From contig NZ_BMPU01000005.1 in NCBI RefSeq assembly GCF_014647755.1, positions 149,272 to 213,271 of the forward strand: a stretch of DNA of 64,000 nucleotides, in the 5' to 3' direction. The DNA is from Porphyromonas pasteri. GTDB lineage: Bacteria > Bacteroidota > Bacteroidia > Bacteroidales > Porphyromonadaceae. Below are positions 33,846 to 43,466 of this stretch, one piece after another (the stretch's first letter is position 1; each line of letters begins with the position of its first letter). Below the pieces are notes generated by a model, which made no database searches, was not told where the DNA came from, and worked only from the letters and a program-made list of their open reading frames with translations. Position numbers and translations under genes: made by a program.

Positions 33846-34478
33846 TCAAGGGGCATCGCCGATACGCAGGAAGTGATAGCCCTCACTCTGGAGCCAGCGC
33901 ACAGCTTCGGGCATCGCTACGCGCATATTCTTCTCTGCCTTGAGCGAGTCGTGGAAGACGATGATCGAGCCGTTGCGCGCATAGCGCTTCACGTAGCCGA
34001 CGATGGTCTCCGGGCTGAGCTCGGCATTGTAGTCGCGCGTCACGACATCCCACATCACGATCTCGAAGCTATGACTAAGCTCTCGATTCTGCGAGAAGCG
34101 CAGATGCCCGTGCGGTGGACGGAAGTAACGTGAGTGGATGAGCTCATGCGCTTCGTAGACGTCGCGCATGTACTCCTTCGTCGAGTGGAAGATACCCTGG
34201 ATATGATGGTAGGTGTGATTGCCTACCGTGTGACCACGGCGACGTATCTCCTCGAAGAGCTCGGGGTAGCGTCGCACATTGTCCGCCACGCAGAAGAACG
34301 TGGCCTTGATCCCCAACTCATCGAGCTGATCCAATACCCAAGGCGTGACCTCGGGTATCGGACCATCATCGAAGGTAAGGTAGATACTCTTGCCCTTGAG
34401 CGCGGGGATACGCCAGCGCGCTCCAGGCACGAGCATGCGGTACCACATAGGGACCCGACAGAGGATGCGCTCGATCAT
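33846..34478 (-). CDS. polysaccharide deacetylase (NodB/CE4 family)
   Basis: 210 residues. The CE4 core is visible: TFDDGPIPEVT (catalytic Asp plus metal Asp), HTVGNHTYHH (metal-binding H-x3-H), RPPHGH (motif 3), MWDVVTRDYN (motif 4) and IIVFHDSLKA (motif 5). It likely removes acetyl groups from peptidoglycan or envelope glycans. No signal peptide is evident; a short hydrophobic N-terminus (MIERILCRVPMWYRML) might anchor it. It follows the DUF2723 gene by 15 bases and is probably co-transcribed. Confidence 0.9.
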   Translation of the reverse strand: MIERILCRVPMWYRMLVPGARWRIPALKGKSIYLTFDDGPIPEVTPWVLDQLDELGIKATFFCVADNVRRYPELFEEIRRRGHTVGNHTYHHIQGIFHSTKEYMRDVYEAHELIHSRYFRPPHGHLRFSQNRELSHSFEIVMWDVVTRDYNAELSPETIVGYVKRYARNGSIIVFHDSLKAEKNMRVAMPEAVRWLQSEGYHFLRIGDAP

Positions 34479-34493
34479 CGGCGGGAGAGCGGA

Positions 34494-37400
34494 CTACTGA
34501 GCTACGCCCAGACGGCGGAGCAGCGCTGCGATCTCCTGCTCATAGCGGGAGAGCGCCTGCGAGTTGTAGTCCTTAGCGAAGTCGAGAGCGTAAGAGATAG
34601 CCGTATAAGCCTCCTGCAGCTCACCGTGGCGTGAGACTTCCTCGAGCTTCTCAGCAGGGAGCTGTACCGCCCAGGTCAGCGTGCTCAGCGCACGGCGGGC
34701 GATAGCCTGCAGCACGTGGTCAGCCTCAGCACGCATGTCAGCACGATAGAGGGCATCAGCGAAGTAGAGTGCGCTCGTCTCATAGGGGACGTTCTCCTCG
34801 AGGATGACGGAGAGACACTTCTTCAGTATGGCCTGTGCCTTCTGCTTATCGCCACGCTCGAGATAGCCATTAGCCAGAGGCGTGAAGATCTGATTGCGCA
34901 GGGTCGATACGATGCCACGGGCGTTCTCATCGAAGTACGTACCAGGGCGATCAGCACCGCACCAGCGGAACTTCGTCATCACCGTCTCGTACATACGATC
35001 CAGATTGCCGATGCCGTAGTCGATAGCACGGCCCGTGCTGTCGACACGTGGAGCGAGCGGGAGGAGCTGCGAAGCCATACCCGTCTGCACCATGCTGGCG
35101 GTCATTCCATTGAAGGCATTGCGGGGCGAGGTGATCGCCCAGTAGATAGGACGCTCCCACTTGTTGCCCGCGATGAGGTCGAGGACGCTGAGGCCACCGA
35201 TATCGAGGAACTGACGGCCGTGCAGGCTCAGTGAGAAGTCGGGAGTGATATGCCCCGTGAGTGCGGGGAAGCTCTTCGCGATGCGCTGAGCGACAGCAGC
35301 CGAGTCGACGGCGACGTAGAGGTCGGGCGAGGGCAGCATAGCAGGCGAGCCAGGGCCATGACCCTGCAGTGCCTTATAAGCCTCCTCGACGCTCAGGCGC
35401 TCACCGCCATTGGGGCTGACGAGAGCGTAGTTGTTGTAGTAATAATAGGACTTGGGCAGGAGACCGATGGGCAGAGGCTTGCCTTCGTAGGCCTGCTTCT
35501 TCATCTGGTCGATGTACCAGTCACCCGAGAGATAGGAGAGGTTGACGGTGCGGACGTCCGTGCGGATGCCCTCGACTTCCTGTGCGTACCAGAGGGGGAA
35601 GGTATCGTTGTCACCGTAGCAGAAGAGGATGGCATTCGGCTCACAGCTCTCGAGGTAGTTGCGGCCCATGTCGCTGGCGACGGTACGACCCGAGCGGTCG
35701 TGGTCGTCCCAGTTCTGCCCTGCCATCTGTATGGGTATGAGCAGGAGCACCAGCGAAGCGACACCTGCAGCAGCCGTAGAGATGGTGACAGGCGCGTCCT
35801 CATCACTGGTCTTCTTCGCAGGCTGCTTGGAGAGATAGCGGCTGGCGGTCGTAGCGATAGCAGCCACACCGAAGCCCACCCAGATAGCGAAGGCGTAGAA
35901 CGATCCCACATAAGCGTAGTCACGCTCACGAGGCTGACCAGGATACTGGTTGAGGTAAAGCACGATGGCGATACCCGTCATGAAGAAGAGCATGAAGGTC
36001 ACCCAGAAGCTCTCCACACCACGACGCCCGCGACCGATCTGGAAGAAGAGACCGATGAGCCCGAGGATCAGCGGGAGGGCGTAGTAGACATTGTGCCCCT
36101 TATTGGCGGTCATATCCTCGGGGTGCGTATCGCTATCCCCGTAGAAGAAGCTATCGACGAAGGGAATACCCGTAGCAGCGCCACCACGCAGGAGGCCGCC
36201 GTCACCCTGAAGGTCATTCTGGCGTCCGGCGAAGTTCCACATGAAGTAGCGCCAGTACATGTAGGTCAGCTGGTAGTTAAAGAAGTAGGTGAGGTTGTCC
36301 CCGAAGGTAGGCTGCGACATATCATCGGCAGCACGCCCCATCCACGTATTGTACATCTGCGCATGACCACGGTCATAGACACGGGGGAAGAGCATCATGC
36401 TCGAGCCCTCATAGACGGGCTCATCCTTGGGCGCACGTGCTACATAGCGATCGGGGTCAGAAGGCTGAGCCTTATCGACACGCCCATAGGTAGGCTCACC
36501 TTCGTCAAACTCAGGACGGCCGTCGGCGCCGTACTTATAGGGCGATGCGAAGGTAGGGCCGTAGAAGAGCGGTGCCGAGCCGTACTGCTCACGCGCCAGA
36601 TAGTAGCGGAGCGAGAAGGCATCAGCAGGCGCATTCTCATTCATCGGAGGGTCAGCCACCGCACGCACGAGGATCACCCCGTAGGAGGAGAAGCCCATAG
36701 CGATAGCCACGAGCGACATCTGTACCGTCTGGACGGCACGTGCGCGAAGACCCTTATATAGGTAGAAGAAGGCAATGATACCTGCCGCCAGTGCGAGGGC
36801 GACGAGACCATTCCCGATGAGGGGAAGCCCCATCAAGATCAGCGACAGAGCGATAGAGATACGGAAGCGATGTGAGCCGAGGAGCTTGGGATCCTGCACC
36901 GCACGGTCGGCTTCGTAGACGCCCCAGATAAGGACGGCGACGAGTACCGCGAGGTAGATATACAGCCCTTGGTTGTAGCTGAGACCGCAGGTATTGACGA
37001 AGAACATATCCCACTTCCCTGCGAGCTTAGGCACACCCTGCACGACCCCGTACATCATCAGCCCGACGAGGGCGAAGGAGCCGAGGAGCGCCAGAGCGCT
37101 ACCCTTGAGCGTGGGTGTCGTGGCACGGCGGTAGTAGTAGACCAGCGCCATGGCGGGCAGACAGAGCAGGTTCAGCAGGTGCACCCCGATACTGAGGCCC
37201 ATCAGATAGGCGATCAGCACCAGCCAGCGGTCCGAGCGCTCGTACTCGCTGCGCTCCTCCCACTTAAAGATCAGCCAGAAGACCACCGCGGTGAAGAGCG
37301 AGCTGAAGGCATACACCTCCGCCTCGACAGCGCTGAACCAGAAGGAGTCGGAGAACGTGTACACCAAGCTACCCACCAGACCAGAGCCGAGGATAGCGAT

Positions 37401-37790
37401 AGCCTGCCCCATCGTCATCACCTCACCAGCGGGCTCAAAGCCCTGCTTGCCGAGATGCGCGCGAGGCGTCAGCACACGGCGCACCATGTGGGTGATCGTC
37501 CAGAAGAGGAAGAGGATCGTGAGGCCACTCAGCACGGCACTCGTGGCATTGGTCATCAGTGCCGCACGCTCAGGGCTACCACCCAGATGCGAGATCACAT
37601 TATAGACCAGCATGTAGAAGGGCGCGCCAGGAGGGTGCCCGATCTCGAGCTTGTAGTCACAAGCGATGAACTCCGCACAGTCCCACAGGCTCGCTGAGGG
37701 GCCGATCGTGAGCAGATAGGTGAGCGTAGCGACTGCGAAGATCGCCCAGCCCAGGAGGTTATTTGCTCGGTTAAATTGCTTCCAATTCAT
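34494..37790 (-). CDS. DUF2723 multi-span membrane protein (GT-C-like)
   Basis: 1098 residues. The N-terminal half has many hydrophobic helices and the DUF2723 signature region DCAEFIACDYKLEIGHPPGAPFY, with an acidic residue after the first helix as in GT-C glycosyltransferases. The C-terminal half (about 700-1098) is soluble and helical, with FCYGDNDTFPLWYAQEVEGIRTDV. The family is widespread in Bacteroidetes and proposed to glycosylate proteins or envelope polymers; the substrate here is unknown. The start at ATG 37790 (MNWKQFNRANN) matches the family; an in-frame start at 37838 lies at the promoter's predicted start point. Confidence 0.85.
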   Translation of the reverse strand: MNWKQFNRANNLLGWAIFAVATLTYLLTIGPSASLWDCAEFIACDYKLEIGHPPGAPFYMLVYNVISHLGGSPERAALMTNATSAVLSGLTILFLFWTITHMVRRVLTPRAHLGKQGFEPAGEVMTMGQAIAILGSGLVGSLVYTFSDSFWFSAVEAEVYAFSSLFTAVVFWLIFKWEERSEYERSDRWLVLIAYLMGLSIGVHLLNLLCLPAMALVYYYRRATTPTLKGSALALLGSFALVGLMMYGVVQGVPKLAGKWDMFFVNTCGLSYNQGLYIYLAVLVAVLIWGVYEADRAVQDPKLLGSHRFRISIALSLILMGLPLIGNGLVALALAAGIIAFFYLYKGLRARAVQTVQMSLVAIAMGFSSYGVILVRAVADPPMNENAPADAFSLRYYLAREQYGSAPLFYGPTFASPYKYGADGRPEFDEGEPTYGRVDKAQPSDPDRYVARAPKDEPVYEGSSMMLFPRVYDRGHAQMYNTWMGRAADDMSQPTFGDNLTYFFNYQLTYMYWRYFMWNFAGRQNDLQGDGGLLRGGAATGIPFVDSFFYGDSDTHPEDMTANKGHNVYYALPLILGLIGLFFQIGRGRRGVESFWVTFMLFFMTGIAIVLYLNQYPGQPRERDYAYVGSFYAFAIWVGFGVAAIATTASRYLSKQPAKKTSDEDAPVTISTAAAGVASLVLLLIPIQMAGQNWDDHDRSGRTVASDMGRNYLESCEPNAILFCYGDNDTFPLWYAQEVEGIRTDVRTVNLSYLSGDWYIDQMKKQAYEGKPLPIGLLPKSYYYYNNYALVSPNGGERLSVEEAYKALQGHGPGSPAMLPSPDLYVAVDSAAVAQRIAKSFPALTGHITPDFSLSLHGRQFLDIGGLSVLDLIAGNKWERPIYWAITSPRNAFNGMTASMVQTGMASQLLPLAPRVDSTGRAIDYGIGNLDRMYETVMTKFRWCGADRPGTYFDENARGIVSTLRNQIFTPLANGYLERGDKQKAQAILKKCLSVILEENVPYETSALYFADALYRADMRAEADHVLQAIARRALSTLTWAVQLPAEKLEEVSRHGELQEAYTAISYALDFAKDYNSQALSRYEQEIAALLRRLGVAQ

Positions 37791-37849
37791 GTATATCTCT
37801 ATTAGATGTGCGACCCGCCACGAAGGGTCAGGACACACTACAATGCCTA

Positions 37850-37857
37850 CAAAGATA
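37850..37857 (-). promoter_or_regulatory. promoter of the DUF2723 gene
   Basis: TATCTTTG on the minus strand, 59 bases upstream of ATG 37790. Confidence 0.55.
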
Positions 37858-37905
37858 GCTATATAGGCTGATACCTGCCGTGCCGCAGCACGGCCCTATA
37901 CAGCA

Positions 37906-37939
37906 AGAGCGGGTACTACTGAGATGTAGTACCCGCTCT
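37906..37939 (-). terminator. tRNA-Lys terminator hairpin
   Basis: A perfect 14-bp stem (AGAGCGGGTACTAC / GTAGTACCCGCTCT) with a 6-base loop begins two bases after the tRNA CCA end. Confidence 0.75.
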
Positions 37940-37941
37940 CT

Positions 37942-38017
37942 TGGTGACCCCGGTGAGGCTCGAACTCACGACCCAGTGATTAAGAGTCACTTGCTCTACC
38001 AACTGAGCTACAGAGTC
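37942..38017 (-). tRNA. tRNA-Lys, anticodon CTT
   Basis: 76 bases on the minus strand fold into a complete cloverleaf. The acceptor strand GACTCTG pairs with CGGGGTC (with G-U pairs), the D arm has AGCTCAGTTGGTAGAGC, the anticodon loop is CTCTTAA (anticodon CTT, codon AAG), the T arm has GAGTTCGAGCCTC, and the 3' CCA is encoded. It has its own promoter and terminator. Confidence 0.95.
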
Positions 38018-38073
38018 ATTTTCCCTTGTTCGGCTCACCACCTTGGTGCGTGGGAGCGTTTTCAGAACGGGTG

Positions 38074-38081
38074 CAAAGGTA
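38074..38081 (-). promoter_or_regulatory. tRNA-Lys promoter
   Basis: TACCTTTG on the minus strand fits the -7 element, about 56 bases upstream of the tRNA 5' end. Confidence 0.55.
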
Positions 38082-38143
38082 GTGCAAACATTTGAATTAC
38101 ACAAGACACCACCCGCAAACTCATCAAAAAACTCCCGATAGAC

Positions 38144-38467
38144 CTCTCCAAAGTGACACGCAAGCCCTGCACCTTATCGCAGGTATTCCTCTTATTCAAC
38201 GGAAGGAAAAGTTTCCTTCTCGTGAAGAAAAAAGCGTCTTCACGTAGTAGTTTTTCTCTGTCTACGCACGTAGTCTTAAAGACCAGGTACGTAAATCCAA
38301 AGATCCACGTACGTAGATATTAGAGCCACGTACGTAGTCCAAACTTTTCTGCCACTCGTCCATAACTTTTGTCCCTACGCGGAGCAACAACCTAATAGAG
38401 GTCACTTCGCAAAGCTATATAGTTTTCTTCGCCATCCTATATAGATTGGTGATGCGATCAATATAGG
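38144..38467 (-). repeat. modular intergenic repeat, copy C
   Basis: Opposite orientation to A and B. Part of module 3 (38144-38250) includes a perfect 7-bp stem CGTGAAG / CTTCACG around an AAAAAAGCGT loop (38221-38244). The four-palindrome core lies at 38262-38273, about 38284-38295, 38305-38316 and 38326-38337. The conserved linker follows (38338-38390), then AT-type palindromes centred near 38396, 38418.5, 38440.5 and 38462.5. It lies between tRNA-Lys and murF-alr. No gene seen in 38082-38527. Confidence 0.88.
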
Positions 38468-38527
38468 TTCACACGACCCTCCCCCGCACATCGCACAGCC
38501 CCTTCCCCGATGAAGGAGAAAAAGCAA

Positions 38528-38565
38528 GCCCCACGGCAGGTCACTTAAGTGACGAGCCGTGGGGC
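38528..38565 (-). terminator. hairpin after murF-alr
   Basis: GCCCCACGGC pairs with GCCGTGGGGC, enclosing an inner TCACTTAAGTGA palindrome, 26 bases past the stop codon. Confidence 0.75.
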
Positions 38566-38590
38566 GGGTACTTGTATATGGGGCGTAGGC

Positions 38591-41089
38591 TTACTCGCGC
38601 CAGTAGCGACGCTGGATGCGCGTCGAGAGGGTCGTGAGAATCTCGTAGGGAATCGTGTCACAGGCTTCGGCAAGCACCGTGATGGGGCGCTCTTCGCCAC
38701 CGAAGATAAGGACTTCGTCCCCCACCCGCGCCTCGGGCACGTCGGTGATATCGATCATACAGGCATCCATACAGACATTGCCGATAGTCGGGCACAGGCG
38801 GCCGTGCAGGAGCACCGAATAGGCACCGCGACTCAGACGGCGTGAGAAGCCGTCGGCATAACCGATAGGGATGACCGCGATGCGTGAGGGGCGGGAGGTG
38901 ATGCCACGACAGCCGTAGCCGATAGCTTCGCCTGCGGGGAGCTCACGGATCTGCAGGAGGACGGTCGTCAGGCGAGCGATAGGCTCTACCCCAGGGCGCC
39001 CCGTAGCACTCACCCCATAGAGGCCGATGCCGAGGCGTGCCATATCGAGAGCGTATTCGGGGAAGCGCTCGATACCTGCCGTATTCAGCAGGTGACGCTT
39101 CGGCTGATAGCCGAGGGCAGCCGTAAGGGCTTCGGTAGCGGCGATGAAGGTCTTCGCCTGACGCTCGGTGAAGTCACGCTTGTCGGGCTCGTCGGCTGCG
39201 GCCAGGTGCGAGAAGACCGAGCTGACACGCAGCTCGGGATGCTCACGGAGATAAGCCCCTACGGCAGGGAGGTCAGCAGGCGCAAAGCCCAAGCGGTGCA
39301 TACCGCTATCGACCTTGAGATGGATAGGGAAGGCGGTGATGCCTGCGATGCGCGCACGTTCGCACAGCCCCTCGAGGAGCTCCATACTATAGACCTCGGG
39401 CTCGAGGCGGTGCGAGAAGAGGGTATCTGCCACCGACAGCTCGGGGTTCATAATCATAATGTGGGTGCGGATGCCCTTGTCACGCAGCTCACGTCCTTCG
39501 TCCGCCACAGCTACGGCGAGGTAGTCGACACGGTGCTCCTGGAGTGTGCGCGCCAGCTCGAAGGCACCCGTCCCGTAGCCATCGGCCTTGATCATACAGA
39601 TGAGCGGATGCTCGGGCGGCAGGAGCGAGCGGTAGTGATTGAGGTTGTGCACGACAGCGCTGAGATCGATATCCAGCACCGTCTGATGCTCACGGGAGGA
39701 GAGACGGCGGTAGACTTGGTCGAGAGCAAAGCGACGTGCGCCCTTGATGAGGATGCAGGAGTCGTGCAGACGCGACAGGAGGGGCGAAGCTAAAAGCTCG
39801 CTCGTCGTCGCAAAGAAGTGCGTATGCGCAGCGTCAAAGAGCCCCGCCGAAGCCGTGAGATGCTCCCCGACAGCGAAGACTTCGTCCACGCCATAGCTCT
39901 GGATGAGGCCTGCGACCTCGGCATAGAGGTCGGCATCACTACGTCCGCTCCCCTCGATATCGGAGAGCAGGAGCACGGGGCGAGCGCCCGTAGCCGAAGC
40001 CCGACGACGTAGGAAGTCCAGCGCGATGGAGAGTGACTGCAGGTCACAGCTGTAGGCATCATCGATGAGGGTATTGCCCTGCAGGCCGTCCTTGACCTCC
40101 AGACGCATCGAGATGCTGGTGAGGGCACGCCACGCTTCGGGCACAGCAAGGAGCTGGGGAGCCAGAGCCGCCACGAGGGTCAGACAGCAGGCAATATCCT
40201 CGAGGTAGGCCGCATCGGTGAAGGGAACGGTCAGCGGATATTCTTCGCCAGCCACCACGCAGACGAGCGCTGTCGTGGTACTCGTCGTCTCGGTCGTGCG
40301 GACGTAGACCGTGGCGGCAGGATCCTGATGACTCCAGGTGTAGTGGGACTTCGTGGGGAAGCGCTCACGCATTGCCTCAGCGACCAAGGGCGTGTCGAGG
40401 CTATAAAAGAGCGAGGTGGAGCGCTTGAAGAGACGGAGCTTCTCATCGAGCTTCTCCTCCAGCGAGGCGAAGCCCTCCTGATGTGCGCTACCGAGCGAGG
40501 TGAAGACACCGAGCTGAGGCGCGATGACTTCCTCCAGCGCCGCCATCTCACCAGGGCGGGAGATCCCCGCTTCGATGAGGGCGACTTCGTCCGTAGCGGT
40601 GATGCTCAGCACAGAGAGCGGTACGCCGATCTGCGAATTGTAGCTGCGGGGTGAGCGCATCGTATGGAAGCAGGGCGAGAGGAGCTGATAGAGCAGTTCC
40701 TTGACGACGGTCTTCCCGTTGCTCCCCGTGATACCGATGGTATGGAGCAGGGGGAAGCGCTCGCGGTGCGTGCGTGCCAGCGCCTGCAGTGCCGTGATCG
40801 AGGAGGTGACGACATACCAGTTGCACCCGCTGTACTTCGCCTCCGTCTCGCTCGAGAGTTGCTCGACGACGAAGCTCCTTACCCCACGCTCATAGAGCGA
40901 CTCGATATAGCGGTGCCCGTCACCCGACTCCGTGCGGATGGCGAAGAAAAGCGTCTCCTCGGGCGTGAGGAGCGAGCGGCTATCGGTGAGTATATGGCTC
41001 ACAGCTCGGTCGTGCGACAGATGCGGTGTGACCGCAAAGGCCATAGCGAGGGTGGCGGGAGAGAAGGATGGGGAAACTAATCTATCCAT
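38591..41089 (-). CDS. murF-alr: MurF-alanine racemase fusion
   Basis: 832 residues. The N-terminal 450 form a MurF-like ligase (UDP-MurNAc-tripeptide:D-Ala-D-Ala ligase) with the ATP loop GITGSNGKTVVKE and IDDAYSCDLQSLSIAL. The C-terminal 380 form alanine racemase with the PLP lysine in MIKADGYGTGA, LKVDSGMHRLGF and the catalytic Tyr in AIGYGCRG. The fused protein makes D-Ala and adds the D-Ala-D-Ala dipeptide to the peptidoglycan precursor; this fusion is known in Bacteroidetes. The start overlaps the GSCFA stop by 13 bases. Confidence 0.95.
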   Translation of the reverse strand: MDRLVSPSFSPATLAMAFAVTPHLSHDRAVSHILTDSRSLLTPEETLFFAIRTESGDGHRYIESLYERGVRSFVVEQLSSETEAKYSGCNWYVVTSSITALQALARTHRERFPLLHTIGITGSNGKTVVKELLYQLLSPCFHTMRSPRSYNSQIGVPLSVLSITATDEVALIEAGISRPGEMAALEEVIAPQLGVFTSLGSAHQEGFASLEEKLDEKLRLFKRSTSLFYSLDTPLVAEAMRERFPTKSHYTWSHQDPAATVYVRTTETTSTTTALVCVVAGEEYPLTVPFTDAAYLEDIACCLTLVAALAPQLLAVPEAWRALTSISMRLEVKDGLQGNTLIDDAYSCDLQSLSIALDFLRRRASATGARPVLLLSDIEGSGRSDADLYAEVAGLIQSYGVDEVFAVGEHLTASAGLFDAAHTHFFATTSELLASPLLSRLHDSCILIKGARRFALDQVYRRLSSREHQTVLDIDLSAVVHNLNHYRSLLPPEHPLICMIKADGYGTGAFELARTLQEHRVDYLAVAVADEGRELRDKGIRTHIMIMNPELSVADTLFSHRLEPEVYSMELLEGLCERARIAGITAFPIHLKVDSGMHRLGFAPADLPAVGAYLREHPELRVSSVFSHLAAADEPDKRDFTERQAKTFIAATEALTAALGYQPKRHLLNTAGIERFPEYALDMARLGIGLYGVSATGRPGVEPIARLTTVLLQIRELPAGEAIGYGCRGITSRPSRIAVIPIGYADGFSRRLSRGAYSVLLHGRLCPTIGNVCMDACMIDITDVPEARVGDEVLIFGGEERPITVLAEACDTIPYEILTTLSTRIQRRYWRE

Positions 41090-42072
41090 GAGGGTAAGTC
41101 GTGAAGCTGAGCGGAGGGGTACTGCGAGCGGAAGGCGGCGATGCGCTCACGGAGAGCGGCCAGACGCGCCGTATGCTCGGCTCCCTCAGCATGTAAAGGG
41201 CGGTGACGAAGTTCTTGATGCAGGCGGTGCGCTAAGGGCAAAGCCTTCTGCACCGCTTCGTCGAGTGCCCACGCGGTGAAGCGCTCGGCGACGATACGCT
41301 GTGCCAAGGGGGAAGGATGCACCATATCCTCGGCATAGAAGCGGTAGTCGCGGAGCTCGTCGAGTACCAATTCGTAAGAGGGGAAATAAAAGCAAGTCGC
41401 AGGGAACTGCTCCGTGAGTGCCTCGGAGAGAAGCAGGAGCGTCGCCTTGCTGAGGGCATTGCCGTGGGCACCGTCACGCAGATGACGCACGGGGCTCACC
41501 GTCTGAATGATCGTCAGCTCGGGGAAGCGCTCACGAAGACGCTCAATGAGTGGGCGCCAAATCTGAAGGAGCATCTCTAAGCTCACACGCTCACGGACGA
41601 ACGTCCGCTCGGGGAGCTTGTGGCAGTTGCTCACTACCTGACCCGCTACTCCGCCATATTCGTCACCCGCAAGGCGGTAGACATAGGCCGTGCCGTAGGT
41701 GAGGAGTAGGGAGCGCAGCTGAGGTAGCGCCGTCTGCACCGCTTCGTACGAAGCATTCATCAGACGGAGGGCTTCCTCCGCCGCTCGGGCAGAGAAGCGC
41801 CCATGATGAAGGAAGGAGTGGTAGAGCCCGCCATGCTCGAAGAGGTCCGCTTCGGTGAAGGGTTCACCAAAGAAGAGGCGCTCGATGCCGGCTGCTATCG
41901 AGAGCGGATTGTACTGGATACCTAAGGGATTGACTTGGAGCTGCAGGCCTCCATCACGGAGGTAAGCGCCGATATGCTCACTGAAGCACGAGCCGAAGCT
42001 GAGGGCTTGCTGCCCGTAGCCCAAGCGTGGAGGCGAGGGCGGTAGCGTGACGGGAGTATGGAGCTGAGGCAT
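41077..42072 (-). CDS. GSCFA-domain protein
   Basis: 331 residues. FGSCFSEHIGAYLRDGG is the GSCFA signature at the N-terminus, and NPLGIQYNPLSIA and VSPVRHLRDGAHGNALSKA are further family motifs. The fold resembles SGNH hydrolases, with the Ser of GSCF and DMVHPSPLAQR near the C-terminus as candidate catalytic residues. Function unknown; a hydrolase of envelope acyl or acetyl groups is possible. Within the valS-murF block. Confidence 0.85.
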   Translation of the reverse strand: MPQLHTPVTLPPSPPRLGYGQQALSFGSCFSEHIGAYLRDGGLQLQVNPLGIQYNPLSIAAGIERLFFGEPFTEADLFEHGGLYHSFLHHGRFSARAAEEALRLMNASYEAVQTALPQLRSLLLTYGTAYVYRLAGDEYGGVAGQVVSNCHKLPERTFVRERVSLEMLLQIWRPLIERLRERFPELTIIQTVSPVRHLRDGAHGNALSKATLLLLSEALTEQFPATCFYFPSYELVLDELRDYRFYAEDMVHPSPLAQRIVAERFTAWALDEAVQKALPLAHRLHQELRHRPLHAEGAEHTARLAALRERIAAFRSQYPSAQLHDLPSWID

Positions 42073-42102
42073 AGGCAGAGCGAATATCTTGGGGGCGAAG
42101 GA

Positions 42103-42510
42103 CTACCGATGAGGACGCCCCGACTTGCGCCCTGTGCGATGCCCCGCGAGCTGCGGGTAGAAAGCCGAGGGGATATGCTCTATCGTGTAGCTCCCATCAG
42201 CCTCTATATCGAGGGCGAGGATATCGTAGCGCACCTCCAGATCGAGGGCACGCTGACGGATGTAGGCATTGGCGGCGGAGATGAGGAAGGCTTGCTTCTC
42301 TCGGGTGACGGTCGTGCGAGCTTCGGCGAAGCTCCCGACTCCACGTGTCTTGACCTCGGCGATGACGAGCGTCTCACCCCACTGGGCGATGATATCGATC
42401 TCACGGTGCTGGTGGCGCCAGTTCCGCTCGAGGATGGAGTAGCCGTGGCGCTCCAGATAGCGGCAGGCTAACTCTTCACCAGTCGCACCCGTCTTGAGAT
42501 GTTGGTCCAT
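42103..42510 (-). CDS. yraN: YraN/UPF0102 family protein (predicted nuclease fold)
   Basis: 135 residues, typical length. GATGEELACRYLERHGYSILERNWR, REIDIIAQWGETLVIAEVKTR carry the restriction-endonuclease-like D-x(n)-E-x-K core (Asp in EIDII, E-x-K in AEVKTR). Found next to varied housekeeping genes; cellular role unknown. The first 43 bases overlap the 3' end of the glsB gene. Confidence 0.9.
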   Translation of the reverse strand: MDQHLKTGATGEELACRYLERHGYSILERNWRHQHREIDIIAQWGETLVIAEVKTRGVGSFAEARTTVTREKQAFLISAANAYIRQRALDLEVRYDILALDIEADGSYTIEHIPSAFYPQLAGHRTGRKSGRPHR

Positions 42511-43466
42511 AGCAGATCGCTCTGTGCCTTGTCGGGGTCGAAGGTCTCGATATGGCGCACACGCTTGTCGGGGATGATCTCGTCGATAGCGATGAGGATA
42601 CCCGTCTCCTCGACGTGGCCAAAGTCCTCGTTGATCGCCGTGCCGAAGACACGCATCTCGGGCGAGAGTGCCATGTAGGCATTGACCAGCGGAGGGATGT
42701 TCAGCCCGATCTCACGCACGGCCTTGTTCAGCGCGCGGTAGTTCTCCAGACGGTCATCCGAGGAGAAGAGCTCGCGGATCTCAGCCTCGTCGACGACGAT
42801 GGGCAGCGGATCGGTGGGGCGAACTAAGTGATCGGGATCGGGGAAGTGCTTGTCGAGGAAGTAGAGGATGAGGTTGCGCGCATGGGGATCATAGTCCTCA
42901 TACATCGTGACCTTGCCGTAGAAATACTTCATCGCAGGGTTGAGTACCGTCAGCGCACCGAGGCCATCCCAGAGGTTGTCCAGCGCGAAGAGGCTCTTAG
43001 CCCCCATACGCGTAGACTGGTAGGGCAGGGAGACGAAGGAGCGTCCCAGCTCGATCGTCACGGGGAGGTAGTCTGCGAGGAAGCGGGGGCTGAACTCAAA
43101 GAGCTCTGCCGTCGCCAGGCGTGGACGCCCCGTGGCTTCGTCCATCTGTACCTCGTCGCCGAACATAAAGCGGTAGCCACCGAGAATAGCTCCTTCGGCG
43201 GGGTCCCACACGATGAGCTGACGATAGCCGTCGTCGGCGAGGTCAAACTCATCGACGTCGCAGTCACGCCCCGTACCGCCGCCGTAGAAGCGGAAGGCCT
43301 CTTCTCGCAAGCGCCCGATCTCACGCATCGTCTCGGGAGCCGTGCTGGCATGGAAGACGTAGATCTCGTTCCCACCCTTATTCGTCGCGCGAAGGAGCTT
43401 GTCGGGGGTGAGTTCTTGGCGGATGAGATCCGCAGAGACAGGGGCGATGATCGGTGTGGTAAACAT
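42468..43466 (-). CDS. glsB: GlsB-like N-acyltransferase (glycine/ornithine-type lipid synthesis)
   Basis: 332 residues, an acetyltransferase-fold protein of the OlsB/hemolysin-like family. Seen: REIGRLREEAFRFYGGGTGRDCDVDEFD, AILGGYRFMFGD and ELGRSFVSLPYQ, features of acyl-ACP-dependent N-acyltransferases. In Bacteroides, GlsB N-acylates glycine and the adjacent GlsA adds the second acyl chain to make glycine lipids, precursors of serine-glycine lipopeptides. Adjacent to the GlsA-like gene with a TGATG overlap, so translational coupling is expected. The amino-acid substrate is inferred from the family. Confidence 0.82.
   Translation of the reverse strand: MFTTPIIAPVSADLIRQELTPDKLLRATNKGGNEIYVFHASTAPETMREIGRLREEAFRFYGGGTGRDCDVDEFDLADDGYRQLIVWDPAEGAILGGYRFMFGDEVQMDEATGRPRLATAELFEFSPRFLADYLPVTIELGRSFVSLPYQSTRMGAKSLFALDNLWDGLGALTVLNPAMKYFYGKVTMYEDYDPHARNLILYFLDKHFPDPDHLVRPTDPLPIVVDEAEIRELFSSDDRLENYRALNKAVREIGLNIPPLVNAYMALSPEMRVFGTAINEDFGHVEETGILIAIDEIIPDKRVRHIETFDPDKAQSDLLWTNISRRVRLVKS

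Noticed and set aside
35250..36761. 503-residue plus-strand open frame opposite the DUF2723 gene
   Set aside because: Antisense shadow caused by GC-rich codon bias; no motif, promoter or plausible start.
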